From Bilophila wadsworthia ATCC 49260 (GTDB taxonomy: Bacteria > Desulfobacterota > Desulfovibrionia > Desulfovibrionales > Desulfovibrionaceae), in the NCBI RefSeq assembly GCF_000701705.1, contig NZ_JNJP01000004.1:62001-126000 (forward strand): a DNA stretch of 64,000 nucleotides, read 5' to 3'. The position numbers and the translations under genes are program-made. Shown here piece after piece: positions 25,701 to 34,488 of this stretch (its first letter is position 1; each line of letters starts with the position of its first letter). The notes under the pieces were generated by a model. The model did no database searches, was not told where the DNA came from, and worked only from the letters and a program-made list of their open reading frames with translations.

Positions 25701-27545
25701 CTATTGCGCCGCTGCGCCGGAACCCCCGGCTTCCGCCCCATGCGCCCATAAGGGGGAAGGCGCCTGATGGCAGGCCTTGCAGTCCGTGGGCCCCGCCGGT
25801 TTGCCCGCCGCAAGCGATTCGGTATGGCAGGCGACGCAACTCGGGTATGGCCCATGAAACGCGTTATAGAAATAGAAGGGATTCAACGTGGGCTTGACGT
25901 TCTTGTCGGTGCGCAGCGTGGCGGTCAGGCCGTCATGGCATCCGGAACTCGTGCACAGGAGGGACTTGCCGTCCACGTATCCCGTGTGATGGCAAATGGT
26001 GCAGTTGATCAGCGGCGTATGCGCCTGATGGGAGAACCGGGCCGGGGGCATGGTCTGCCGCGCTCCGGAAGGCACATGGATTTCCCTTTCGCTCCACTGC
26101 ACCAAGGGATGGTGCGCCGAAAAGTCCATGGGCTGGCCATGGCACAACGCACAGTTGCCGTAACTCCCGAGCGTGGCCGCCTGTTGCTGGTACTGGAGAG
26201 GCGGGAGGTTGTCGAGATTGTCGGCAAGCGGGTTCCTCGCCGGATACACGGCGTGTGGCGCGCCGTGACAGACGATGCAGCGCACCATGAGCATATCGTC
26301 GCGGCGTCTGCTGAAGAGTCCGGACAGCCCCTCGCTTCTGGGCGTCCACTTGTTGAAGGCCGACGCGGTGAGCAGGTTGGGCTTTTCCGAGAAATTGTGG
26401 CAACTGGTGCAGTCCGGTTCCTGTACCCAAGGCAGCCGCCCCTTGATCTTGTCCAAAGGGACCTCGCGTGCCGTGATGCCGGACATGAGCTTGGCGGCCT
26501 GCGGTAGCCCAGCCTCTTGCTCGGCCTTGAGCAGCGCCAGGGAATGATCCTCCATGAACCCGTGGCAGCGCACGCAGGAAAGCCCCCTATCCACATGAAA
26601 ATCACGGGCGAACAGACGGCGCGGGGCATCCTTCGGATCATCTCCCGTGCGGCCCAGATCCACATGGCAGGTCTTGCAGGCGTCAGCGCCCCTGTCGGCC
26701 AGGTAGGTGGCGTGCCAGCCGTGGATGGCGGCGGAAACGCTGAGTTCCGGCCCGCTCTTCCCTTCACCCGCCTTCCCGCCTTTCAGGCCGACATGGCAGG
26801 ATCGGCAGGCAATGACCTCACCTTTCGCGTGCTTTTCCATAAAGTGGGTGGACTGGTGGCGGTCGTGCACTTCCAAAATGGCCGTCCCGGCGTTCGCGTG
26901 GCACTGGGCACAGCCGAAGCCGGGAGAAACAGCCAGCACGGCGGCGCTTTCGGCCAGGAGTTTCCCGGTCTTTTCATCTTTGGCGCGCAGCGTAATCACC
27001 GGATACGGGTTGAGCACACCGTCGGCGTTGACGGCGCTCACGGGAATCGACGCCGCGAAAAAGGAATCCTCCACAGCGTTCATCCGTCCCTGACGTGTCG
27101 TGGAATCTTTCGCCAACCCTGCTTGCGGGCCCAGCTCCCACGTTACATCGACGCCCTGGGTCACGATCTCGGGGACGGGCGGCCCACGCTTGATGACTTG
27201 TGCGTTGAGCTGCGGCTCGGGATAGGAAAGGGTCCAAACGTCGTTCGGCGCGGACGTCTGGTAAAATCCCTGCAACCCGGCTCCCGTCAGCACATATTCC
27301 TGAGAAGCCGTAAAAGGCATATTGGGAGTGGTCAGCGAACCCTTGGCGGGCAGAGTGTCCAGCACAGTGCCGAGATCGCTTTGCGCAACCCCCGGAAGGG
27401 ACGGTTTTTCGGCCTTTCCCTCGATCGGAGACGTGGAAAAAAGAACCCAGCCCAGCCAGATCAGGAACAAAGCCAGCGCGGCCAGCCAAGCCGCCAAGGC
27501 CCACGCTCCATAAGACGTTGACGAGGATGACGCGTGCTTGCTCAT
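25701..27545 (-). CDS. Membrane-anchored undecahaem c-type cytochrome
   Basis: A 614-residue protein with an N-terminal hydrophobic helix (about residues 12-35) that anchors or exports it. It has ten CxxCH motifs (CAQCH, CRSCH, CKTCH, CVRCH, CTSCH, CIVCH, CALCH, CTICH, CVACH, CKACH) and one CxxxCH variant (CTSSGCH), i.e. up to eleven covalently bound haems facing the periplasm. The N-terminal 200 residues have no haem site and may form a docking domain. Its start overlaps the stop of the CydA-like gene by 4 nt, so the two are translationally coupled and probably one complex. Its likely role is electron delivery between periplasmic carriers and the membrane module. Confidence 0.9.
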   Translation of the reverse strand: MSKHASSSSTSYGAWALAAWLAALALFLIWLGWVLFSTSPIEGKAEKPSLPGVAQSDLGTVLDTLPAKGSLTTPNMPFTASQEYVLTGAGLQGFYQTSAPNDVWTLSYPEPQLNAQVIKRGPPVPEIVTQGVDVTWELGPQAGLAKDSTTRQGRMNAVEDSFFAASIPVSAVNADGVLNPYPVITLRAKDEKTGKLLAESAAVLAVSPGFGCAQCHANAGTAILEVHDRHQSTHFMEKHAKGEVIACRSCHVGLKGGKAGEGKSGPELSVSAAIHGWHATYLADRGADACKTCHVDLGRTGDDPKDAPRRLFARDFHVDRGLSCVRCHGFMEDHSLALLKAEQEAGLPQAAKLMSGITAREVPLDKIKGRLPWVQEPDCTSCHNFSEKPNLLTASAFNKWTPRSEGLSGLFSRRRDDMLMVRCIVCHGAPHAVYPARNPLADNLDNLPPLQYQQQAATLGSYGNCALCHGQPMDFSAHHPLVQWSEREIHVPSGARQTMPPARFSHQAHTPLINCTICHHTGYVDGKSLLCTSSGCHDGLTATLRTDKNVKPTLNPFYFYNAFHGPYPSCVACHTESLAAGKPAGPTDCKACHQAPSPLWAHGAEAGGSGAAAQ

Positions 27546-28897
27546 TGTGCCTCCGGGGAAGGAATGGTCTGGCGCTGTGCGCCCATACGCTCAAGATAGT
27601 CCGCCAATGCCTGACGATCCGCAAGATTGCCTGCAAAAGGCGGCATGTAGCCGAGCCACGTCCCCTGGCCTTGAAGCTGCGCCTCAAGGCCATACCGGGT
27701 CAGACGCCGCACCCGGGGAATGATGTCGATACGCGGCCCGCCCAAGCCGTGGCAGACGTTGCATTGCAGCGCGAACAGCATGGAGCCTTTGCTCAGCCCG
27801 TCGGCAAGGGGCGCTTCAAGCTTCAGGGAACCGCTTTCGACCGCATCAAGCGTCCGTACCCAGCCGGACACGGAGGCGATCCCCCCGGCCTTGGCCCGCG
27901 CATCCTGTGCAACACTCATCCCGTTGGAATACATGTAGCCTTCGGCCACCCAAGGACGGCGTGCGGTTTCGCGTACCCACTCGAAACTCCCCACCAAAAA
28001 CAGCCCCGAGCACAAGATGACGATACTCAGGGGCTTGCGGAGGCGCTCGGCCCGCACAAAGGCCACCACCCCGGCCAAGAAGACCACGGGCAGCATCCAG
28101 CCGTATGTGATGAGGAAGGGGTGGATATCGGAGGTCCGGCTCAGGACGGCTTCCTGCCGATCCGGCGGCAACGCCATGAAATACCACACGGAACCGCCCA
28201 GCAGCAAAAAGAAGGGAAGGATGATCCACAGGCCGCTCACCCGTACCGCGATATGCCGGGCCTCGGCCGAGGCGATGCGTAGGGCGGTGAACAAAGCGAA
28301 CATCCCCGCTAGGATCAGACAGATTCCCAGGCGGACAACCACACTCGGCCAATAGGTGGGGTTGAAGAAGCCAAGCCACACGTTTCCGGTGGCCAGCCCC
28401 TGTCCGGGAGTCAGCATGAACGTGATGATGCCGTTGATCAGCACGAGCGACAGGAAGCCCGCGCAGGCATAGACAATGCCTATGCGCATGTGGGTTTCCG
28501 GGCTCATCCGGCCGCTGCGGCTCCAAGGATAGGTATAGTAATAGGCCAGCAGGGAAACCACTTCTAGCAGGAAAAGCCCCCACTCCGCGGCCCAGAAAAA
28601 GACGAAATTATGGATCAGCATGGACGTGGCCCCAGGGTTTACCACGCTCATGGTGAACCAGATGCCTACGCCGCTGAGCCCGCCGAAAACCATGGTCAGG
28701 AGCAGGAAAAAGTGCGTATGGCGCTCCAGCCATTGCAAGATCTCCGGTGCGCCGTCCCGGTAGGCTCTCCGCTCCATCCATACCAGATAGATCCCCCCGC
28801 CCACGGCGAACTGGGCCACGAAGACGTGTAAAACGGAGACAATCCCGATGATCAGCCCTGAACCGATGCCGACGAAATGCCAGACGGGCAATTCCAT
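27542..28897 (-). CDS. Cytochrome bd-superfamily subunit I (CydA-like) with C-terminal haem-c domain
   Basis: A 451-residue polytopic protein. The N-terminus LHVFVAQFAVGGGIYLVWME aligns with the E. coli CydA helix carrying His19. AAEWGLFLLE keeps both Glu residues corresponding to E99 and E107, and ARRPWVAEGYMYSNG corresponds to the GRQPW motif. The helix that should carry the b558 ligand His186 reads WPSVVVRLGICLILAGM with no His, and the Arg/Met motif helix (R391/M393) reads HPFLITYGWML, so both b558 ligands seem absent. No long Q-loop is present. The C-terminal 100 residues add a c-type haem domain (CNVCHG, then YMPPFAG with a Met). This fits the cytochrome-c-linked branches of the bd superfamily rather than a quinol oxidase. 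Activity is inferred, not shown. Confidence 0.82.
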   Translation of the reverse strand: MELPVWHFVGIGSGLIIGIVSVLHVFVAQFAVGGGIYLVWMERRAYRDGAPEILQWLERHTHFFLLLTMVFGGLSGVGIWFTMSVVNPGATSMLIHNFVFFWAAEWGLFLLEVVSLLAYYYTYPWSRSGRMSPETHMRIGIVYACAGFLSLVLINGIITFMLTPGQGLATGNVWLGFFNPTYWPSVVVRLGICLILAGMFALFTALRIASAEARHIAVRVSGLWIILPFFLLLGGSVWYFMALPPDRQEAVLSRTSDIHPFLITYGWMLPVVFLAGVVAFVRAERLRKPLSIVILCSGLFLVGSFEWVRETARRPWVAEGYMYSNGMSVAQDARAKAGGIASVSGWVRTLDAVESGSLKLEAPLADGLSKGSMLFALQCNVCHGLGGPRIDIIPRVRRLTRYGLEAQLQGQGTWLGYMPPFAGNLADRQALADYLERMGAQRQTIPSPEAQ

Positions 28898-28898
28898 G

Positions 28899-30074
28899 TC
28901 ATCCCTCCCGGATTTCCGAGCTTTCGCTGCGGTTCAAGGCATGAAAAAGGACGCGGCCCAGCCAGACAAGGACGGCAACCACCAAGACGGTGGCTACCAG
29001 AAAGAGCGACAAGGCGGCGGTCTGGCCATGAGGCATCGCCAAAGCGGTGGGAGCCGGAGACGCCGCGCCGCTGTAGGGCTGAAGCATGGCGTCGCGTACC
29101 ATGCCGCGCACGCAGACCATGACCAGAATGACGCCAAGGGCTGCTGTGCTGGCAAGCTTGAGCCCGCCCTGCCGGACAAGGATGAGGGCGATGCACAGCC
29201 CGGATACGGCTAAAATCAGGGCCGCCGTGGACAGCGCGTCTCCTCCCAGAAAAAGGCCGCGCACATCCGGGGGCAATGTGAACAGGAACAGCAGCCCCAC
29301 CGGAACCTGCGCCAAGGAAACGTAGAAAAACCAATCCAGGCCCCGGCGGAAACGGCGCTCGGCCTCTTCCCTGTCCACTTCCGGATCACGCTTGCTCCAC
29401 CGGACGCGCCAGGCCATCGTCAGGCCGCCCACAGCCAGAGAAGCCAGTAAGATATGCAGATAGCGCGGGAATAAGGTGGGATCGCTTGTGTTCAAAAGAT
29501 GCCCGTGCGGCTCGGAGAACCACCGGAACCAGAAGTCCGGGCGCAGCATCAGGGTACTTGCGTTGCTCAGCAGAAACGCCGTCATCAGAAGCAGCAGCGC
29601 GGACAGGAACAGTATCGGGGTCCGCCGCGCAGGCCTGACCGCCCCGTCGCTCACGTAAAGCCCGTAATACGCCAGCATGGCGAACAAGGCGACGAACATC
29701 CACCACACGGCCATAAGCACGATGCTGGGGTACAGGAAATGCCCGTACAGCACCTGCAAAAAGAGAAAAGGAGCGACGCCGAAGTTCACGGCAAGGGCCA
29801 ACACCTTGGGCATGAAGGCCACCCCGCCCTTTCTGTCCGAAGCCGAAGCCCGCCGATCGATGACCGACAGGATCACCGAACCCAAGAGCACGTTGACCAA
29901 CACCAAATGCACAAAAAATGTCAGCAGCAAAAGCACCTTTAAAAACCCGGACGGTACCGGCAACGCCATCGGGGGAGAAAGCAGGCGCGGCGCCTCGGGC
30001 GAAGCGTAAGCGACCGCAGCCCAGAGAAACATGCCAAGGGCCATGACGGCAATGCCTATCCGTTTTTTGCTCAT
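28899..30074 (-). CDS. Polytopic membrane partner of the CydA-like protein
   Basis: A 391-residue protein with roughly nine transmembrane helices and an N-terminal signal-like helix (residues 7-25, ending AYA-SPEA). I do not recognise the family with certainty. Its place directly before the CydA-like gene (1 nt gap, SD GGGAGGG inside its own end) suggests the second membrane subunit of the complex, in the position of CydB or a second CydA-like chain. His residues in FFVHLVLVNVLLG and YGHFLYP and in FPRYLHILLASLAVGG are candidate haem ligands. It is the first gene of the minus-strand operon that continues through the 11-haem cytochrome. Confidence 0.7.
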   Translation of the reverse strand: MSKKRIGIAVMALGMFLWAAVAYASPEAPRLLSPPMALPVPSGFLKVLLLLTFFVHLVLVNVLLGSVILSVIDRRASASDRKGGVAFMPKVLALAVNFGVAPFLFLQVLYGHFLYPSIVLMAVWWMFVALFAMLAYYGLYVSDGAVRPARRTPILFLSALLLLMTAFLLSNASTLMLRPDFWFRWFSEPHGHLLNTSDPTLFPRYLHILLASLAVGGLTMAWRVRWSKRDPEVDREEAERRFRRGLDWFFYVSLAQVPVGLLFLFTLPPDVRGLFLGGDALSTAALILAVSGLCIALILVRQGGLKLASTAALGVILVMVCVRGMVRDAMLQPYSGAASPAPTALAMPHGQTAALSLFLVATVLVVAVLVWLGRVLFHALNRSESSEIREG

Positions 30075-30403
30075 GCGTCGTTCCTTTCGTATCCCAAATC
30101 CAGCGAAAAATCGGCTCAGACGTATGCTGTTGACGCTACCCGCCCCTCGCCTCCTTTTCCATTATAGATGAGGAAATACCATTAGACTCATACCCTGTGG
30201 GCAGGCATTGGGGAACCTCCGTGCCCTTGAAGAACGAAAACGCAACTCACACGGGAATAAACCATATTATCATGGTGCTTTCACTCCCATGCGGCTACTC
30301 AACGGAATAGAAACATGTGAAGAGCACGCCTCAAAACACGTTTCCTGAGGCGGATCCCGCAAGGGTCCGTACGGTTCAACAGTAAAAAGACAGGAGAAAT
30401 ACA
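30075..30403. other. Divergent promoter region between the bd-like operon and the c553-like gene
   Basis: About 330 bases containing the start regions of two divergent transcripts. The 30160-30300 part is locally AT-rich. No sigma-70 or sigma-54 box of convincing quality could be assigned. Confidence 0.35.
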
Positions 30404-30715
30404 GTGAAAAAGGTATTGATCGTCTTTTCAGCCGTGATGCTTCTCTCTTCCTTCGGCGTCGCGTTTGCCGACGGCGATGCGGCCAACCTCTTCAAAACCC
30501 ACTGCCAAGGGTGTCACGGCGCTGACGGCGGACGTGTCCCCGCCAGCGGCATTGAACCCATCAAGGGCCAGAGCGCCGCCGATCTGCTCAAGAAACTTGA
30601 AGGATACAAGGACGGGTCCTTTGGCGCCCAACGCAAGCTGGTCATGGAAAACGTCGTCAAGCAGCTTTCGGACGAGCAGTTGAAAAGCTTGGCCGACTAT
30701 GCTTCCACGCTGTAA
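30404..30715 (+). CDS. Periplasmic monohaem cytochrome c (c553-like)
   Basis: A 103-residue class I cytochrome c. Residues 1-22 form a signal peptide (MKKVLIVFSAVMLLSSFGVAFA), followed by the haem site CQGCHG and a distal Met in KLVMENVV. The C-terminal helix LSDEQLKSLADYASTL is typical of c553 proteins. The start is GTG with SD AGGAG 7-8 nt upstream. It is divergent from the bd-like/multihaem operon and is a plausible soluble electron donor or acceptor for it. Confidence 0.93.
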   Translation: MKKVLIVFSAVMLLSSFGVAFADGDAANLFKTHCQGCHGADGGRVPASGIEPIKGQSAADLLKKLEGYKDGSFGAQRKLVMENVVKQLSDEQLKSLADYASTL

Positions 30716-30899
30716 CTGAACGTTACCTCCGGCCCCATTCCGGATCGTTCCCCAAAGGGGCGGCCCTGATGTTTTCTGTAAGGGACGCGCCGAGACGCCT
30801 TCTCAAGGAAGTTTTACCAACCCCGGCGCGGCGTTCCCGCTCCGCATGAAAAATCTTTACGGCCCATTGGGGTCCACTTTCGCCAGCATTCTTTCGACC

Positions 30900-30940
30900 A
30901 AAACACAAGAGGCCACCAATATGGTGGCCTCTTGTGTTTT
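30900..30940. terminator. Bidirectional terminator, 18-bp perfect stem
   Basis: AAAACACAAGAGGCCACC and its exact complement surround a 5-nt AATAT loop, ending in TTTT on either strand. It lies between the convergent c553-like gene and the GntR gene and terminates both. Confidence 0.88.
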
Positions 30941-30996
30941 GAGGAATCGGAAAAATCTCGGTGCTGCCTTCCTGAAACCTTCCGGAGCGTAACGGG

Positions 30997-31629
30997 CTAT
31001 GCCAGATCAAACTTTCCGGTCACTGCACGAGAGACGGAATAATTGATGTGTACGCGCATGGCCTTCTGCGCCAGATCGGGATCGCGTTTTTCCAGCGCTT
31101 TCAAAATATTCGGCGCGCCGTCCGCATCGCTGAGGAAGTCTTTGTCCCACAATTCCAGATAGTACCACAAGCGCATCATCGTCTGAAGCAGATCGTTGAC
31201 GACACGGGTGAGCTCCGCATTGCCCGCGGCTTCATACAGGAGCTGATGGAATTGCGCATCCCACGCGGCCGCCGCATCGCTCTTGCCGTCGGCGCAGGAA
31301 TGGATTTTCTCGACGAGTTCCCGCAGATTCCCAAGCTGTTCGTCCGTAATGCGTTCCGCCGCCAGCTTGGCGACCACGCATTCCAGTTCCAGACGCAACT
31401 CCACAACATCGCGCATATGCTTGATGTCAAGCCGGGTAACAACGGTTCCCATGCGGGGAATGGTTTCGATGAGGTTTTCCTGCTGCAAACGGACCATGAT
31501 CTCGCGCATGGGAAGGCGCCCGATACCGTAGTCCTGCATGATCTGCTTTTCTTTGAGCAGCTCGCCGGGCTTGAGCTTCGAGGTGATGATGTCGTGCTTG
31601 AACGCCGTATAAAATTCGTCGCGGTTCAC
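30997..31629 (-). CDS. GntR-family transcriptional regulator, FCD (FadR-like) type
   Basis: A 210-residue regulator. The N-terminal winged helix has LKPGELLKEKQIMQDYGIGRLPMREIMVRLQQENLIETIPRMGTVV in pieces typical of GntR. The C-terminal FCD all-helical domain has the metal/ligand residues in the AAAWDAQFHQLLYEAAGN and HINYS regions. FCD regulators usually bind carboxylates. The start is GTG at 31629. It lies next to a DUF169 gene and close to the amino-acid/2-oxoacid cluster at 32953-43004, one of which may be its target. Confidence 0.9.
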   Translation of the reverse strand: MNRDEFYTAFKHDIITSKLKPGELLKEKQIMQDYGIGRLPMREIMVRLQQENLIETIPRMGTVVTRLDIKHMRDVVELRLELECVVAKLAAERITDEQLGNLRELVEKIHSCADGKSDAAAAWDAQFHQLLYEAAGNAELTRVVNDLLQTMMRLWYYLELWDKDFLSDADGAPNILKALEKRDPDLAQKAMRVHINYSVSRAVTGKFDLA

Positions 31630-31695
31630 AATGCGCCCTGACCGTTGAGGATAGGAAAGGAAGCGATCCTACCAAAGCCCCATATCCCTGTCAAA

Positions 31696-31728
31696 GGAAT
31701 ATACACTATACTGTATTCTATACATACC
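31696..31728. promoter_or_regulatory. Candidate promoter/operator upstream of the GntR gene
   Basis: An AT-rich block contains CTATAC-TGTATT-CTATAC (a 12-nt direct repeat) with several overlapping TATAC palindromes, about 70-100 nt upstream of the GntR start and downstream of the DUF169 stop. It could be an autoregulatory operator. Confidence 0.3.
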
Positions 31729-31823
31729 AAGGCCTTCCGGAGAAAAACAGGGCAACATCCCCTTCCCCGGAAGGCCTCTCCAAGCGGAAGCCGACACATT
31801 GTCCGGACGTAGCCGGAACACGA

Positions 31824-32648
31824 CTACTTGTTCTTGGTGATCAGCTTGCCCTTCGCCTTCTGTACATCCAGCTCGTGTTGCGTGACGACATGGACCTGAT
31901 CGAACGGCTCATCCATCTGCGCCTTGAGGTCCGGGCGGCGTTCGAGCAGCAGCTCGACGTCGTCGGCCAACAGGGCAAGCTGTTCGATCGGGACGCCGAA
32001 CCACATTTCATTGCCGGTGATCTTCATGAACTGGCGGGCGCCGAAGCAGCCGAGGGAATACATGGGCTGACGGGTACAGAACGGGCCGGCGATGACGCTC
32101 TGGCAGGTGCCGGGGCCGGTCATGCCGTAGCAGATGCCGCCACGGGAATACAGGGTGCCGCGGGCCAGATACATGGCCTGACGCGGATTCAGTACGAAGA
32201 TGGCCACCTCGTCCCCGCGTGCCGGGCCCTCATTGGCCTTTTCCAGCGGCATGTAATAGGCGCACTTCACCGTACCTACGCGCACTTTCGGGGATTCTTC
32301 ATACATTCTGCGGGAAAAAGCGGGAGCCCGGAACAAGGCACGCCCGTTGTCGGGATAGTCGCCCGTAGCCCATTCGCCGCTGAAATGGCCTTCGTAGCTT
32401 TCATCAAAGCCAAGCCAACGAATGGCGTTCTTGCATTCATAGTGATCGTTCTGAACCGTATAGAACGATTTCCCTTCAAAGCGCACCGTGTCCAGCATCT
32501 GGCAAGCCTTGAGCGGTTCGCCCTCATAATGGGGCAGGTTGGCGGGAGGGGTATCGGACAGGCCAATGACGACAATCCGGTGCTCCAGACGAAGAGCTTT
32601 GCGCAGTCTTTCGGAAATATTCGCAAAATCAGGAAGTTTGGGAGGCAT
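31824..32648 (-). CDS. DUF169 family protein
   Basis: A 274-residue protein of the uncharacterised DUF169 (COG2043) family. It contains the usual conserved Cys-containing segments (KACQMLDTVRFEGKSFY, ECKNAIRWLGF, GGICYGMTGPGTCQSVIAGPF, YSLGCFGAR) and a run of aromatic residues around VKCAYYMPLEKANEG. There is no signal peptide or membrane helix. Members are common in anaerobes, and the conserved Cys suggest metal or cluster binding, but the function is unknown. It lies 195 nt upstream of the GntR gene on the same strand and is divergent from the acyl-CoA synthetase gene. Confidence 0.85.
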   Translation of the reverse strand: MPPKLPDFANISERLRKALRLEHRIVVIGLSDTPPANLPHYEGEPLKACQMLDTVRFEGKSFYTVQNDHYECKNAIRWLGFDESYEGHFSGEWATGDYPDNGRALFRAPAFSRRMYEESPKVRVGTVKCAYYMPLEKANEGPARGDEVAIFVLNPRQAMYLARGTLYSRGGICYGMTGPGTCQSVIAGPFCTRQPMYSLGCFGARQFMKITGNEMWFGVPIEQLALLADDVELLLERRPDLKAQMDEPFDQVHVVTQHELDVQKAKGKLITKNK

Positions 32649-32952
32649 GACCGGCTCCTTGGTTGATGTTGCAAACAGGCCGGGGAATCATTCCGGCCAT
32701 TCCCGTACCGCACGTGGAATGCGTCGCCTCTCGGCATTTGAGGCATCCCGCGACGATCCGGCGTATACCGTTCCGTTGCGCTCAAAAAATCATATCAATG
32801 GATTCGTGTCAAGTATCATCACTGATATTATCAAAAATATTTTTTATGAGTTTATTTTTAAGTTTAATCTATTGACAAGCTTTAGTCATATCAATTAGCT
32901 TCGAATTACAGACTTAATTTCATATTGTGGATTTTAAAAAGACGAGGTCATC
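32649..32952. promoter_or_regulatory. Divergent promoter region DUF169 / acyl-CoA synthetase
   Basis: About 300 bases, strongly AT-rich from 32800 to 32940, in contrast with the flanking genes. It must hold the promoters of both divergent genes. No unambiguous -35/-10 pair stands out. Confidence 0.35.
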
Positions 32953-34488
32953 GTGAAACGCTCTCCGTGGAAGCTCTCGCCTCTCTTTTCCCCACATTCC
33001 ATTGCCGTCATCGGGGCATCCCCCAAAGGCGGAGCGGGTTCCATCGTCATCAGGAATCTTCAGCGCCTCGGGTTCGCGGGAACCATCCATCCGGTCAACC
33101 CCAAGTACGCAGATGTATTGGGCTACCCCTGCCACCCCTCATTGGAGACGATCCCCGGCCCCGTGGACTGCGCCGCCGTCCTGCTCGGGGACAAGGCCAT
33201 CCTTCCCATCCTGAAGACGGCCCACGCACGCGGCGTCAAGGGTGTATGGGCCTTTGCCAGCGGGTTTGCCGAAACCGGCGAACAGGGAGCGGCCATGCAG
33301 CGGGAAATCCGTGATTTTTGCCGGGAAACGGGCCTGCTCTTCTGCGGCCCCAACTGCGTCGGCTACGCCAACATCACGGACGGAGTCGGCATGTACAGCG
33401 CTCCCCTCCCCCGCTCCTTCCGCAAGGGCAGCATTGGCGTCATCGCCCAAAGCGGCGCGGTGCTGCTGGCCCTCGGCAACTCGCCCCGGGAAGCCGGGTT
33501 TTCCCGGCTCATTTCCTCGGGAAACGAAGCCGCCCTCGGGCTGGCCGATTACATGGATTACCTTGTGGATGACCCCAAAACCGCCGTCATCGCCCTGTTC
33601 GTGGAAACCATCCGCGATCCCGAAGGCGTAGCGGACGCGTGCCGCCGGGCCCGTGGCGCGGGAAAGCCCGTCATCGCGCTCAAGGTGGGACGCTCGGAAC
33701 TGGCCTGCCTGGTGGCGGCAACGCATACCGGAGCCATCGCCGGGAGCGACCGGACGCTCGACGCCTTCTTCCGGCGCTGGCACGTCATCCGGGTCAACAC
33801 GCTGGACGAGCTGCTCGAAACCTCCATCCTCTTTTCGGGGTTGCGGGGGGCTCCCACGACCTCGCGGCGCGTAGGCATGAGCACCGTTTCCGGCGGCGAA
33901 ATGGGGATGCTCGCGGACATCTGCTCCGACTACGGGCTTGAGTTCCCTCCCCTTTCCGAAGAGGGCAAGGCCGGGCTCCGCAACGTGCTGCCGCCTTATG
34001 CCCCGCTCGCCAACCCGCTGGACGCATGGGGAAGCGGCGACCTCAAGGAAGCCTACCCCGCCAGCCTCAGCATCCTCGCGCGGGAGCCCGCCGTGGATCT
34101 GCTTATCGTCTCGCAGGACATGCCCTCCAATATGGCGGACGAACAGATCGCCCAGTTCTCCGACGTGGCCGCAGCAGCAGTGCGGGCACGGGCGGACTCG
34201 GGCAAGCCCGTGGTCGTCGTATCCAACATTTCCGGCGGGATAGATCCATCCATCCGCAAAATCCTTGATGACGGCGGCGTCCCCGCCCTGCAAGGCAGCA
34301 CCGAAGGCGTCGGGGCCGTCGCGGCATGGCTGGACTGGAACAGGGCCCTTCCTGAAGAAACGGCCCCCCCCTTCCCCTTCCAACCGATCTCCTTGCCGAG
34401 CTGGACACCTGCGGCGGCATCGTCCCCTACGCGTTGTCGACGCGGGTTCTCGCCCACTTCGGCATCACGGCCCTGTGCGAACGCCTGA
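32953..34488 (+). CDS. ADP-forming acyl-CoA synthetase, alpha (CoA-binding/ligase) part, frame broken at its end
   Basis: The frame has a CoA-binding Rossmann domain (SIAVIGASPKGGAGSIV, IHPVNPKY) and two succinyl-CoA-ligase-like domains (SGNEAALGLADYMDYL; ATHTGAIAGSDRTLDAFF with the phosphohistidine-type HTGA), as in acetate/aryl-acetate CoA ligase (ADP-forming). After about residue 470 the translation becomes nonsense (PPFPFQPISLPSW...), because the true continuation lies in another frame beginning just after a C8 tract at 34364-34371. Most of this ORF is authentic and only the last 40 residues are shifted. The enzyme would convert acyl-CoA + ADP + Pi to acid + CoA + ATP. Confidence 0.85.
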   Translation: MKRSPWKLSPLFSPHSIAVIGASPKGGAGSIVIRNLQRLGFAGTIHPVNPKYADVLGYPCHPSLETIPGPVDCAAVLLGDKAILPILKTAHARGVKGVWAFASGFAETGEQGAAMQREIRDFCRETGLLFCGPNCVGYANITDGVGMYSAPLPRSFRKGSIGVIAQSGAVLLALGNSPREAGFSRLISSGNEAALGLADYMDYLVDDPKTAVIALFVETIRDPEGVADACRRARGAGKPVIALKVGRSELACLVAATHTGAIAGSDRTLDAFFRRWHVIRVNTLDELLETSILFSGLRGAPTTSRRVGMSTVSGGEMGMLADICSDYGLEFPPLSEEGKAGLRNVLPPYAPLANPLDAWGSGDLKEAYPASLSILAREPAVDLLIVSQDMPSNMADEQIAQFSDVAAAAVRARADSGKPVVVVSNISGGIDPSIRKILDDGGVPALQGSTEGVGAVAAWLDWNRALPEETAPPFPFQPISLPSWTPAAASSPTRCRRGFSPTSASRPCANA

